DNA of 46,505 nt from a virus, in the IMG/VR virus record IMGVR_UViG_3300009168_000058, positions 1 through 46,505 of that record; one strand, given 5' to 3'. Each line of letters begins with the position of its first letter. The stretch's first letter is position 1. The translations under genes were made by a program, and so were the position numbers. Positions 38,603-46,013 of this stretch are shown here, piece after piece. The notes under the pieces are model-generated. The model had not been told where the DNA came from. It was given only the letters and a program-made list of their open reading frames with translations, and made no database searches.

Positions 38603-40648
38603 TTAAATCATTCCTTCCAAAAAATTATCCCATTTTTCGTTATTCAAATTGATTAAAAATTTTGTTCCATTTGCAATTATTAAATTTTCTTCTTTTGCTT
38701 TTCCTAATAATACATCTCTTTCGTATTCTCCAAAATTATCCATATAATCATTAATTATTTTTGATGATGGTATGATGTTTTTTTCATTTCTGAACTGGAA
38801 AATCACGTTAAGAAATTTCAAATATCTGGAATCTGTATTGGCTGGGTTAGTTTCCGAATCAGAAAATGTATTCTTTTCTAAGGATATTTTGTTTTCATCG
38901 TGTAGATTTTTAAACCTGTTAACGCAGTCTATTACTTCATTTGAAAATGGTTTTATAATTAGCATATTTTTTTCTAAGTTAGCAGAAACCGCTAACACTT
39001 CTCCTTTACCTTTGTTAATTTTTGTTAGTAGTATTTTACTAAACAAATTATATATATGACTAAAATAATTGACATTTTTCTTATGTTTTTTAGACTTTTG
39101 TTTAATTATATTTCCAACTGCAATAATACATTCGTCTTTGTTGTTTTCCAAATATTCGTTATCTTTTGTCATTAAATTGCTTAACTTTTCAAAAATTTTA
39201 TTACATTCTGGGAGACCCTCTTCTTCATCTGCTTCCTCTTGAATTAGCAAACCTTTATATATATCGCTATATTTCTTAAAATTTGTCATAAATTCAGCTG
39301 TTTTGAGTTCTTGCGTTCCTGTTACTCCTGTCATTTTTTGCGTTTCAATTGCTTTTCCAACATTAGTACTAATTTTAAAAGGCACTAACCTTCTAATATC
39401 AGTATCTAATATTTCTCCGCTTGGTGTTTGAGTTGCCATTACAACGCTTATTCCTAATGCCCTTGCAATTGTAAGCAATTTTTTAAGCTTATCAATTACT
39501 GTCGTGTTATCATCTTTTGATTTTTCCTTGTCTAATTTTAGATCTCCAATTTCGTCAATAACTAAAATTATGAATGGCATTTTTTTAGATGAAAATCTTT
39601 TATTATATTGATTTATGTCTGAAACATTATTTTTCTTTAAAATTTCTGCCCTATCTTTCATTTCTTCAAATAGTAAATCAAGTATTTTCTTAAATTCTTT
39701 TTGATTACTTACAGTTACACAGTTTCTAAACTTAGAGTATTTGTACATTTCTATTTCATATTTAAAATCAACAAGTATGCATACAACATTGTTATCAAAA
39801 CAAAATAAGCTTTGTAATATCATATTTATTAAATTGCTTTTTCCTCCACCAGTAACGCCAGAGATAAGCATATGTTTTATTTCTGCAAAATCAATAACTA
39901 ATAGTGCTTCATCTTCTTTTATTCCAAACAAAAACGGAACTTTTGTTTTGCTAGTATCAGCACATGCAACATAATCTTGAAACCTATAAAATTTTTTAAA
40001 TTTAGTATCAATTTTAAATACTATGTTCATGTATTTAAAATTTCCTGTTTGCCTACTTATATTGTTTATATCCCTATTTAATTTTATTTCTAGTATTTCT
40101 TTTTTATCTATTAAATGTTTACAAGTAAAATCCGAGCTAAAAGCTGTCAAAATATTTTGTTGCTCTTTTACTATCTGTAACCTATTATCAAACATTTCAC
40201 AAATATACTTATATTTATTACAAAGCATATCTATTTTTTTCTTTTTAATTGTCGAAATTATTAAATCATTAATAGAAATTAACACTCCTTTTAATAAAAA
40301 ATAACTTAATAATCCTATTATTAAACATATATAAAACCTATAACCTTTGTACAACAGTAATCCTAAGCTAATAATTGCAAGAGAGATAAATAAATATCTC
40401 TCTTTAGTTGCAAGTAATTGTTTCAAATTACTTGGTTTAAGCTGGATTAACATATTTATTACAATTTTTTTTATCATAAAAATTACTGCATTTAAAAATA
40501 TTTTGAGTAAATTACATATTTGTTTTTTTAGCTTATCCATACCTTTTCCAATTAATTTACTTATTAATTTACTTACTTCTTTTCTTCCTGTCTTTGTTGC
40601 TAATATAATTATTATTCCAATAATTAATAATCCAATTATGCTATCCAT
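38603..40648 (-). CDS. FtsK/SpoIIIE/TcpA-like DNA translocase, 681 residues
   Basis: Membrane spans in residues 1-125 (SIIGLLIIGIIIILA; YLFISLAIISLGLLLY; FYICLIIGLLSYFLL). Motor domain with Walker A GVTGGGKS (264-271) and Walker B ILVIDEIGDL (361-370), the sensor stretch VMATQTPSGEILDTDIRRLVPFKI in outline. The end (about 600-681) forms a winged-helix-like part (FLNVIFQFRNEKNIIPSSKII; GKAKEENLIIAN). It is nearest to coupling proteins of Gram-positive conjugative elements (TcpA/Orf21) and to FtsK. It could move phage or prophage DNA, or be a plasmid-derived remnant. Unusual in a podovirus-type genome. Confidence 0.85.
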   Translation of the reverse strand: MDSIIGLLIIGIIIILATKTGRKEVSKLISKLIGKGMDKLKKQICNLLKIFLNAVIFMIKKIVINMLIQLKPSNLKQLLATKERYLFISLAIISLGLLLYKGYRFYICLIIGLLSYFLLKGVLISINDLIISTIKKKKIDMLCNKYKYICEMFDNRLQIVKEQQNILTAFSSDFTCKHLIDKKEILEIKLNRDINNISRQTGNFKYMNIVFKIDTKFKKFYRFQDYVACADTSKTKVPFLFGIKEDEALLVIDFAEIKHMLISGVTGGGKSNLINMILQSLFCFDNNVVCILVDFKYEIEMYKYSKFRNCVTVSNQKEFKKILDLLFEEMKDRAEILKKNNVSDINQYNKRFSSKKMPFIILVIDEIGDLKLDKEKSKDDNTTVIDKLKKLLTIARALGISVVMATQTPSGEILDTDIRRLVPFKISTNVGKAIETQKMTGVTGTQELKTAEFMTNFKKYSDIYKGLLIQEEADEEEGLPECNKIFEKLSNLMTKDNEYLENNKDECIIAVGNIIKQKSKKHKKNVNYFSHIYNLFSKILLTKINKGKGEVLAVSANLEKNMLIIKPFSNEVIDCVNRFKNLHDENKISLEKNTFSDSETNPANTDSRYLKFLNVIFQFRNEKNIIPSSKIINDYMDNFGEYERDVLLGKAKEENLIIANGTKFLINLNNEKWDNFLEGMI

Positions 40649-40851
40649 TACTTAATCCCACCTTTCAAAAGTTCTTTAGCTAGATCAACAACACTATTTC
40701 CAGCAAGGTATAACAAACTAATATCATTCATAACAGCTAATAATACGCAACTACAAAGCACTAGTATTCCGGCATCTTTAAATTTTCCTTTTACAATATT
40801 CCAAAAAGCAACTAATAATACTAATGTTGCTATCAAATTTGTCATAATCAA
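40648..40851 (-). CDS. Two-span membrane protein, 67 residues
   Basis: ATG at 40851 overlaps the upstream gene's stop by 4 bp, and its stop shares a base with the translocase start. Two spans (MTNLIATLVLLVAFWNIV; AGILVLCSCVLLAVMNDISLLYLAG) and a short amphipathic end. The size and place recall small partner proteins of TcpA-type operons. Function unknown. Confidence 0.62.
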   Translation of the reverse strand: MIMTNLIATLVLLVAFWNIVKGKFKDAGILVLCSCVLLAVMNDISLLYLAGNSVVDLAKELLKGGIK

Positions 40852-41144
40852 TTCTCCTCCCCTGTTTTCACTACTAATCTTCCATTTACTTTAATAATCT
40901 CAAAATTGCCTTTTTCAATCGCTGCCTTCTCAATTGCTATTTTTTCTTGTTTTTCTTTTAATTCTTTTCTTTTATTTTTAATTCTAACTATTTTCCAGTA
41001 TACTGTTTCCATCAAATCCTTGTGCTTACCATTCGTAAAAAAATATACTGAGTAAAAGAGTATTCCAAAACCTATGAAGAAAGGCGACATTGCAAGTATT
41101 ATCATTAGTGTTGCTTGTACCAGTAAGTTTAATAAGTCTAACAC
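40848..41144 (-). CDS. Membrane protein with charged helix, 98 residues
   Basis: ATG at 41144 overlaps the upstream stop (41138). Two spans near the start (LLVQATLMIILAMSPFFIGFGILFYSVYFF), followed by a charged helix (RIKNKRKELKEKQEKIAIEKAAIEKG) and a short beta end (IIKVNGRLVVKTGEE). Part of the reverse operon; no family recognised. Confidence 0.6.
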   Translation of the reverse strand: MLDLLNLLVQATLMIILAMSPFFIGFGILFYSVYFFTNGKHKDLMETVYWKIVRIKNKRKELKEKQEKIAIEKAAIEKGNFEIIKVNGRLVVKTGEEN

Positions 41145-41344
41145 TTCCCTAACCTCCCTACCATTACACAGTATTTCTTTTTTATCTTATCAATTGCCTC
41201 ATTACTTGTTATCTTTCCTTCGAGAAACTGACGATTTATTTCAATTGCTGCTTCACTTGGTTGTAAAAATTCATGATTCATTGTTGCGAGTGTTTGCCTT
41301 TCTATATCTTGTATTTCCTTATCTGTCAAATTATTAATTTTCAT
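41138..41344 (-). CDS. VbhA-like antitoxin-domain protein, 68 residues
   Basis: ATG at 41344 preceded by GGAGGG on the reverse strand; an earlier TTG at 41359 is less likely. The helices AIEINRQFLEGKITSNEAIDKIKKKY match the VbhA antitoxin domain pattern (xxE(A)xxxxxxFxxGxIsxxEAixxIkxxY), known as the inhibitor of Fic toxins but also present alone in Gram-positive mobile elements. No Fic gene with HPFx(D/E)GNGR is in this window, so it may act on a host Fic protein or have another role. Confidence 0.65.
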   Translation of the reverse strand: MKINNLTDKEIQDIERQTLATMNHEFLQPSEAAIEINRQFLEGKITSNEAIDKIKKKYCVMVGRLGKC

Positions 41345-41375
41345 TACAATTCCCTCCAAATTTTTATTTACTTTT

Positions 41376-41422
41376 GCCCTTGGAGGAACTATAATAAAAA
41401 TATCTATAGTTCTTCCAAGGGC
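41376..41422. promoter_or_regulatory. Long hairpin in front of the VbhA-like gene
   Basis: GCCCTTGGAGGAACTATA (41376-41393) pairs with TATAGTTCTTCCAAGGGC (41405-41422): 18 bp with one wobble. On the + strand it is followed by TTTTTAG, like a terminator. On the - strand it lies in the reverse operon between two genes and contains a buried GGAGGAAC-like ribosome sequence, so it may tune expression of the downstream part. Confidence 0.6.
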
Positions 41423-41449
41423 TTTTTAGAGATTAGGAAATGTTTTTGC

Positions 41450-41641
41450 TTACAGGCTGGCATTTCCTTTTAATATTGCACAAATACTATCTAGCTCATT
41501 GTCACTTAAATTAACATTTATGCTATGTACATAATTCCCATTAATTTTTACATATAGAGAGTTATTTGTTACTTTGTACTGTTTTTTATCAATGCTAAAT
41601 TCAAAATTGTTATTTTTATTAAGTATTTCCTTCATTGTCAT
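41450..41641 (-). CDS. Small protein, 63 residues, unknown
   Basis: ATG at 41641, 7 nt after GGAGGTG on the reverse strand. Beta-type pattern (FEFSIDKKQYKVTNNSLYVKINGNYVHSINVNLSDNELDSICAIL in outline) and a final small helix. Overlaps the upstream gene by 23 bp. Probably structural partner in the reverse operon; no family. Confidence 0.55.
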   Translation of the reverse strand: MTMKEILNKNNNFEFSIDKKQYKVTNNSLYVKINGNYVHSINVNLSDNELDSICAILKGNASL

Positions 41642-41864
41642 TGTTTACACCTCCTGTATTCAAACTTTCAAGCACATCAATTTCAGTATCATTGTAGTAA
41701 TCTAATATCCATCCAATCAATTTTAATGTTTCTGTACTTAAGAAATTTATTCTATAAAATGCTTGATTATTGTGAAATATTTTAGGCAGTATATTTGCCG
41801 TATCAAATAGTGCTTTGTTTATTACCTTGAAATTTGATTCATTAGTTCTTAATCTTAGATACAT
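41619..41864 (-). CDS. Small protein, 81 residues, unknown
   Basis: ATG at 41864 after AAAGGAG, overlapping the upstream membrane/winged-helix gene by 23 bp. It shows LRLRTNESNFKVINKALFDTANILPKIFHNNQAFYRINFLS in outline and an acidic tail. Both overlaps show tight coupling in the reverse operon. No family recognised. Confidence 0.55.
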   Translation of the reverse strand: MYLRLRTNESNFKVINKALFDTANILPKIFHNNQAFYRINFLSTETLKLIGWILDYYNDTEIDVLESLNTGGVNNDNEGNT

Positions 41865-42795
41865 TTTTCTTGTTCTCCTTTGTATTTACAAAAGTTGTTT
41901 TTCCTTTTGTTGTAATAAATCCTTCTTCTTCCAACTTTTTCTTTGCTGACTGGATAACTTTTCTTTTTAATCCAGCCAGTTCCATTAAAGCTGTTACACT
42001 TGGGGCTATATCGACATCCTTATAGCTCCAAATTGTATTTCTTATCAATTCCAAATCTTTGTTCGAACAAAGATTATCAATATTTTCATTCTCATTATTT
42101 GTTATATTTTCTATATTTTCAATTTCTTCTATTGCTGTTTCTTTTTGTTCTACCAAAGATTCAGGAAATTTCAATAACTTTAAATCTGGTTTTTGCTGTA
42201 TTTCTTTCATTTCTTTTACTTTAACTTCTTGTGCATTTTCTTGTACATTCTTTGTATAATCAATATTTGCTAGTTTCATATTTTCTAAGTATTTTTGCTC
42301 TATCCTGTATTTCCATCCAAATATCAAATTACTAAAAAGCTTTGATACAATACTTTTGTCATTATCATTATTGTCACTCCTGAAAGAATAATTCAAAAAT
42401 ATTCTATCTACAGCTAATTTAAGACCTACAATTGTTCCATATTCAACAAGTATGCACATTATGAAAGTTATTATTTTTATTAACAGTCCATTTTTGCCAA
42501 GATTTATAAAGAAGAATTGGCTATTTAAAAATATAATTACAATTAAAAGTCCATACTGCAATAATTTTGCCTGCCTATAGTGCCTATTAAAGTTGTTTTT
42601 AATTGCAGTTTCGAAACTGCTAACCATAAAAATTGATATCTGCACATATATTGTAAATGCAATGAATGCATACATTTCGCTACCTGTAAATAATTCTAAT
42701 TCTGAAAAAATTGAAACTGCACAACTGGCACAAGCACCAGCCAAACAAACAATAAATAATATAATTCCACTCATTACAGTAAAGATTTTACTCAT
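41842..42795 (-). CDS. Multi-span membrane protein with C-terminal winged helix, 317 residues
   Basis: ATG at 42795 after GTGAGAAAATG context (GGTGAG on the reverse strand). About four spans (TVMSGIILFIVCLAGACASCAV; MYAFIAFTIYVQISIFMV; LLQYGLLIVIIFLNSQFFFI; IKIITFIMCILVEYGTIVGL), a charged linker rich in E and N, and a winged-helix end (IRNTIWSYKDVDIAPSVTALMELAGLKRKVIQSAKKKLEEEGFI in outline). The plan matches the forward gene 4200-5408. As first large gene of the FtsK-like operon it may be its membrane or DNA-docking partner. Confidence 0.68.
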   Translation of the reverse strand: MSKIFTVMSGIILFIVCLAGACASCAVSIFSELELFTGSEMYAFIAFTIYVQISIFMVSSFETAIKNNFNRHYRQAKLLQYGLLIVIIFLNSQFFFINLGKNGLLIKIITFIMCILVEYGTIVGLKLAVDRIFLNYSFRSDNNDNDKSIVSKLFSNLIFGWKYRIEQKYLENMKLANIDYTKNVQENAQEVKVKEMKEIQQKPDLKLLKFPESLVEQKETAIEEIENIENITNNENENIDNLCSNKDLELIRNTIWSYKDVDIAPSVTALMELAGLKRKVIQSAKKKLEEEGFITTKGKTTFVNTKENKKNVSKIKN

Positions 42796-42920
42796 TTTCT
42801 CACCTCATTTTTTTATTTCTATTTTGCACATATCCTTAACCGTCCTTTAAATTTATGATATAATTACACTTACTTTGCTAAAGTAAATGTAAGCACAAAA
42901 GACTTATTGGTTTATGGTTC

Positions 42921-42955
42921 AGAAGATAACTCCGTAAAAGGGGTTATCTTCTTTT
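42921..42955 (+). terminator. Hairpin at the border of two reverse operons
   Basis: AGAAGATAAC and GTTATCTTCT (10 bp) around a loop with CC/GG pairs, followed by TTTT on the + strand. It lies between the 42-residue gene (ending 42959) and the reverse operon start. The gap 42796-42958 also holds a TTACTTTGCTAAAGTAA dyad (42871-42887) near a TATAAT-like box and is probably the promoter area of the FtsK-like operon. Confidence 0.55.
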
Positions 42956-42958
42956 ACA

Positions 42959-43087
42959 TTAGGCAAATTCCTTGATTGTTACATTTTTTCTGCCTTTACT
43001 TTCCCATTCTCTTTTTAATTCCTCTGCCTCTTCCAGCGTCGGACGTTCTTCTAATGTACCATTTCCATCATCAACCATGTAACACAT
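42959..43087 (-). CDS. Tiny charged protein, 42 residues
   Basis: ATG at 43087, after AAGGAGGTGG on the reverse strand, among the strongest ribosome sites in the window. The product (YMVDDGNGTLEERPTLEEAEELKREW) ends with a basic turn and FA. Probably a small regulator or inhibitor. No family. Confidence 0.55.
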   Translation of the reverse strand: MCYMVDDGNGTLEERPTLEEAEELKREWESKGRKNVTIKEFA

Positions 43088-43147
43088 ATTATCCACCTCC
43101 TTGTTATTATAATTATTATGTGGACTCTCTCCCATAAATTATAATAG

Positions 43148-43351
43148 CTAAATATTTTGAACCCCGATTTTTGAGTATAAATCAATCATTCCAAACTCTC
43201 TTATCGCCCTTCTCATTAGCCATTTTATAAATTTCGTTTGATCTGTTTGCATTGCAAGCATATCCAAAACATCTTTATCTAGTATTGGATTACATTTAAA
43301 TGTTTTATATATTACTTTTGGCTCTCCGTCTTGTTTTTTCTTACTTGCCAT
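43148..43351 (-). CDS. Ribbon-helix-helix-like small protein, 67 residues
   Basis: ATG at 43351 after TTAGGAGGAAAATT on the reverse strand. The pattern KVIYKTFKCNPILDKDVLDMLAMQTDQTKFIKWLMRRAIREFG (in outline) gives strand-helix-helix, like small RHH proteins of plasmids that act in copy control or partition. It leads the reverse block together with the 42-residue protein. Could keep an extrachromosomal prophage stable; not proven. Confidence 0.55.
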   Translation of the reverse strand: MASKKKQDGEPKVIYKTFKCNPILDKDVLDMLAMQTDQTKFIKWLMRRAIREFGMIDLYSKIGVQNI

Positions 43352-43434
43352 TTAATTTTCCTCCTAACGTTTTCCTAATTATAACATATGTGATTACAAA
43401 AGTAAATACTAAATTATAAAAAAAATAAAATAGG

Positions 43435-44850
43435 CTATAACGCCCTTTTATCCACAAACACAATTTCCATTATTCCATTTTTGTCTATATAAATTTTTTC
43501 TACTACACTTTTTAAAATTTCTCTTTTCTGGCAAATATCATCTGTAAAAATAAAAGTATCCCAAATGGATAATAAATTTTCTTTTGGATCCTCAATATCA
43601 AATTTATGTTCACCCATATTTTTAAGTTCAATTTCAATCTGGACTTTTTCATTCTCCAACTGCAACTTTTTTTCTTTTGCTTCAGCAATCGAAAAAATTC
43701 CTGCCAAAAATCCATCTTGTACCCTCGAAATTTCTGCAGGTATTTTGTCCAATCTTCTTTCTAAAATATCCCTTGTATTATCAGTGTTAATTTTGGGAAC
43801 AAAGTTTATAATTCCGTCTAAGAATTCTTTTAAAATACATTCAATTTCATGTTCTATTTTTTCTACTCTATATAATTTGGTGCAATCACAAGCACCAGTA
43901 TATCTCAATGCCCTTCCACAGCAATAATATTTAACCTGTTTATTCCCACTCTGAGTAATTCGCATATTAGCACCACATTTGCCACAATACAATATTGTCA
44001 ATAAGTAATAATTGTACCATCTTTCAGAACGGCGACTTATAATAGGCCCGTCGTGATTTATATAATTACAACATCGTCTTTCTCTTAATTCTCGTTGGAC
44101 TCTACCAAATATTTCTTTACTAATAATAGCCTGGTGTTCTCCTTTATATATTTCATTATTATATTGTAACTTACCTATATATTTAGGATTTTTTAAAATC
44201 CTTCGAATTGTTGGAGCTTCAAATATTTTCCCTTTTCTAGTGTAGATATTATTATCTAACAGATACCTTATTATTTTTTGAATACCAACCCCAGATAGAT
44301 ACTTTTCATATATCAATTTAATAATTCTTGCTTCATCTTCATTTATGACTAATTTTTTATCTATCATATTGTAACCATATACACTAGCGCCGTGATTTAA
44401 TCCTTTTTCAGCTACCATGTACCGCTGAGATTTTTTCACATGCTGTGCTAAATTCAATAGTCTCCATTCTGCCAGTCCTTGCATAATTAATTTTTGAAAG
44501 AATCCTGATGGACTATTATCGATTTTTTCAGTTATGGAGATAACTGTTATATTATTTTTCTTCAATTTATCTTCTAAAGACTTTGATAATTCATAATTTG
44601 AAGCAAATCTACTATATTCATGAACTAGAATCATGTCAAAGCATTTATTTTCTGAATCCTGTATCATCCTCTTAAATCCTGGTCTTTTGTCATTTTTTGA
44701 ACTGTATCCCTCGTCTATATATTTTTTGAATATCTCTATATTATTTTTTAAACAATAGTTTTCTAATTCGTTTAATTGTGCAGCTATTGAAAAATTATCA
44801 ATTTGCATTTCAGAACTTACTCTTGCATAAATTGCAGCTTTCATATTCAT
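43435..44850 (-). CDS. int: Large serine recombinase (integrase), 471 residues
   Basis: Start chosen at ATG 44850 (MNMKAAIYARVSSEMQ); a TTG at 44898 lies in a palindrome. Catalytic domain: AIYARVSSEM (nucleophile Ser), QLNELENYC, YSRFASNYELSKSLE. Recombinase domain with GVGIQKIIRYLLDNNIYTRKGK and the PTIRRILKNPKYIG stretch; zinc ribbon CGKCGAN...YYCCGRALRYTGACDC; coiled-coil end. Integrates phage DNA into a host att site without a need for supercoiling. The attP should lie near; the reverse-strand operon ends here, so it is expressed alone from a promoter near 44940. Confidence 0.9.
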   Translation of the reverse strand: MNMKAAIYARVSSEMQIDNFSIAAQLNELENYCLKNNIEIFKKYIDEGYSSKNDKRPGFKRMIQDSENKCFDMILVHEYSRFASNYELSKSLEDKLKKNNITVISITEKIDNSPSGFFQKLIMQGLAEWRLLNLAQHVKKSQRYMVAEKGLNHGASVYGYNMIDKKLVINEDEARIIKLIYEKYLSGVGIQKIIRYLLDNNIYTRKGKIFEAPTIRRILKNPKYIGKLQYNNEIYKGEHQAIISKEIFGRVQRELRERRCCNYINHDGPIISRRSERWYNYYLLTILYCGKCGANMRITQSGNKQVKYYCCGRALRYTGACDCTKLYRVEKIEHEIECILKEFLDGIINFVPKINTDNTRDILERRLDKIPAEISRVQDGFLAGIFSIAEAKEKKLQLENEKVQIEIELKNMGEHKFDIEDPKENLLSIWDTFIFTDDICQKREILKSVVEKIYIDKNGIMEIVFVDKRAL

Positions 44851-44892
44851 ATTTTGTAAAAATTTATCCTTTCTTGTAATATTTTTGAGATT

Positions 44893-44906
44893 GTGCAAAT
44901 TTGCAC
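44893..44906. promoter_or_regulatory. Perfect palindrome upstream of integrase gene
   Basis: GTGCAAATTTGCAC, 14 bp, with a CATAAT-like -10 element close by on both strands. It could be an operator for the integrase gene or a part of attP. No repeat of it was found elsewhere by eye. Confidence 0.45.
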
Positions 44907-44961
44907 ATAAATTATGTTATTATGTCATTAATAATGAATAATATTGCACGGAGGAGAACAA

Positions 44962-45114
44962 ATGAAAAATATATATGAATATACTGATTTTGGTGATAAA
45001 TTTAAATATTTACCTGGAATCATAGATAGCAGTAATAAAAAAATATATATAAACAAAAGATGTTCTAATAAAAAAATTAATTTCTTTCTCTTAAATTTTT
45101 TAAAAGTTCAATGA
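44962..45114 (+). pseudogene. Short ORF, possible remnant of an ImmA/IrrE-type gene, 50 residues
   Basis: ATG 44962 after GGAGGAG (44950-44956), a strong ribosome site. It reads DFGDKFKYLPGIIDSSNKKI followed by YINKRCSNKKI, similar to the stretch that precedes the HExxH helix in ImmA/IrrE metalloproteases, but it stops before any such helix. Its end overlaps the repressor gene on the other strand by 38 bp. It may be a remnant, or a small gene of its own. Confidence 0.35.
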
Positions 45115-45400
45115 TATTATCTATGTCATTAACCGTGACCTTTTCTTTTTTTGCTTTATCTATGACCGCAATAAAATCCACATTTTTATTTAATTCTCTT
45201 ATATTAGTATTTCCAAGTAGATAATCAATTGACACATCAAAAAAATTTGCTAATTTTATTATTTTATCTAAATCAGGCTCTCTTTTGCCTATCTCATATC
45301 CCGTAATTGTATGCCTGCTTACTCCGATTTTTTTAGCCAAGTCTTCCTGTCTCATTTCCTTTTCTAACCTTAATTCTTTTAATCTATCTTTGAAGTCCAT
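45077..45400 (-). CDS. CI-like phage repressor, 107 residues
   Basis: ATG at 45400 on the reverse strand with TAGGAGT upstream. HTH_3 domain at residues 3-60 (LKELRLEKEMRQEDLAKKIGVSRHTITGYEIGKREPDLDKIIKLANFF in outline), then a short dimerisation helix (VNDIDNIIELLKNL). It lacks a LexA-type peptidase domain, so induction is not by RecA self-cleavage. Its promoter (TTGCAA, 16 bp, TATAAT) lies at 45434-45461. It is divergent from the Cro-like gene and would keep lysogeny. Confidence 0.85.
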   Translation of the reverse strand: MDFKDRLKELRLEKEMRQEDLAKKIGVSRHTITGYEIGKREPDLDKIIKLANFFDVSIDYLLGNTNIRELNKNVDFIAVIDKAKKEKVTVNDIDNIIELLKNLRERN

Positions 45401-45433
45401 AGTATACTCCTAGAATTATTATTTTATATACAA

Positions 45434-45461
45434 ATTATACTACACAAAGATTAAATTGCAA
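45434..45461 (-). promoter_or_regulatory. Repressor promoter (PRM-like)
   Basis: On the reverse strand TTGCAA (45456-45461) and TATAAT (45434-45439) are 16 bp apart, about 30 bp before the repressor start. An operator (45474-45495) lies just upstream of its -35 box. Confidence 0.7.
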
Positions 45462-45473
45462 AATATGAATATT

Positions 45474-45495
45474 AAATATGTAAAAAAACATATTT
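45474..45495. promoter_or_regulatory. Operator 1 (AAATATGT-N6-ACATATTT)
   Basis: Perfect 8-bp arms around AAAAAA in the divergent promoter region. The ATGT...ACAT core is shared with the two 19-bp operators downstream. Confidence 0.65.
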
Positions 45496-45499
45496 AGTA

Positions 45500-45528
45500 T
45501 TGACATGTGGCAAAATCACACATATAAT
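45500..45528 (+). promoter_or_regulatory. Early rightward promoter (PR-like)
   Basis: TTGACA (45500-45505), 17-bp spacer, TATAAT (45523-45528), both consensus. The spacer is entirely occupied by operator 2 (45505-45523), so repressor binding must block it. It drives the Cro-like gene and probably the initiator. Confidence 0.88.
45505..45523. promoter_or_regulatory. Operator 2 in PR spacer
   Basis: ATGTGGCAAAATCACACAT; matches operator 3 at 16 of 19 positions, with ATGTG...CACAT dyad ends. Confidence 0.75.
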
Positions 45529-45539
45529 ATTAATAAAAT

Positions 45540-45558
45540 ATGTGCCATAAACACACAT
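45540..45558. promoter_or_regulatory. Operator 3 downstream of PR
   Basis: ATGTGCCATAAACACACAT; same layout as operator 2, placed just past the transcription start. The two centres are 35 bp apart. Confidence 0.75.
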
Positions 45559-45579
45559 AATTTGAAAGGAGATATATTA

Positions 45580-45792
45580 ATGGATTATACGAATAATATA
45601 AAGGCCGAAATAATGCGAATTGGCTCAACACAAAAAGAAATTTCAAAATTAATGGGAATGTCAGAATACAGATTTTCAAAAAAAATTAATTGCAAAAACG
45701 GAAGTTCCTTGTCAATTAATGAGGCAATTGAACTTTGTAGGTTACTTAGTGTCTCATTAGATAAAATTTTTTTACCTAGCGAGGTGGCTTAA
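45580..45792 (+). CDS. Cro-like HTH regulator, 70 residues
   Basis: ATG 45580 after AAAGGAGA (45565-45572); a longer frame from 45505 would start inside the promoter and is rejected. Single HTH (RIGSTQKEISKLMGMSEYRFSKKINCKNGSSLSINEAIELCRLLSVSLDKIF in outline). Divergent from the repressor with shared operators, hence a Cro-type role: it lowers repressor synthesis and favours lytic growth. Stop overlaps the next ATG. Confidence 0.82.
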   Translation: MDYTNNIKAEIMRIGSTQKEISKLMGMSEYRFSKKINCKNGSSLSINEAIELCRLLSVSLDKIFLPSEVA

Positions 45793-45926
45793 TGTCTCAT
45801 AAAAAATACATCAAATCTATTAAGTTTAGCATTGGAGAAAAAGGCAACTATGTCACAAAAGAAAAAGTTTTGCAAATGCTCAAAAAGCATTATGCAAAAC
45901 AAAAAGAAGTGTCCCAGCCAAGGTAA
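45792..45926 (+). CDS. Small basic protein, 44 residues
   Basis: ATG 45792 overlaps the Cro-like stop (TAATG), with GCGAGGTGGC upstream. Very basic (SHKKYIKSIKFSIGEKGNYVTKEKVLQMLKKHYAKQKE in outline). Translationally coupled to the Cro-like gene. Unknown function; its own 3' end forms part of a terminator stem. Confidence 0.52.
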   Translation: MSHKKYIKSIKFSIGEKGNYVTKEKVLQMLKKHYAKQKEVSQPR

Positions 45927-45937
45927 TCACTTCTTTT
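45902..45937 (+). terminator. Terminator / attenuator after Cro-like operon
   Basis: AAAAGAAGTG and CACTTCTTTT pair perfectly over 10 bp around a 16-nt loop, with a T-run at the 3' end. It would limit read-through into the initiator gene, so antitermination or a second promoter is expected. Confidence 0.75.
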
Positions 45938-46013
45938 CAAAACTTTTTTCAAGACATCCAGGGCTTAAATTTATTTATTGCATGAATTCTTTACATAAAT
46001 TATTCCCTGAGAT

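Noticed and set aside
38435-40655. Forward frames over the FtsK-like gene
   Set aside because: They are antisense to a gene with clear motifs, lack ribosome sites and are hydrophobic only because the reverse gene is lysine/glutamate-rich.
44893-44906. Certain attP core
   Set aside because: The palindrome is close to the integrase gene but nothing in the window proves recombination there.
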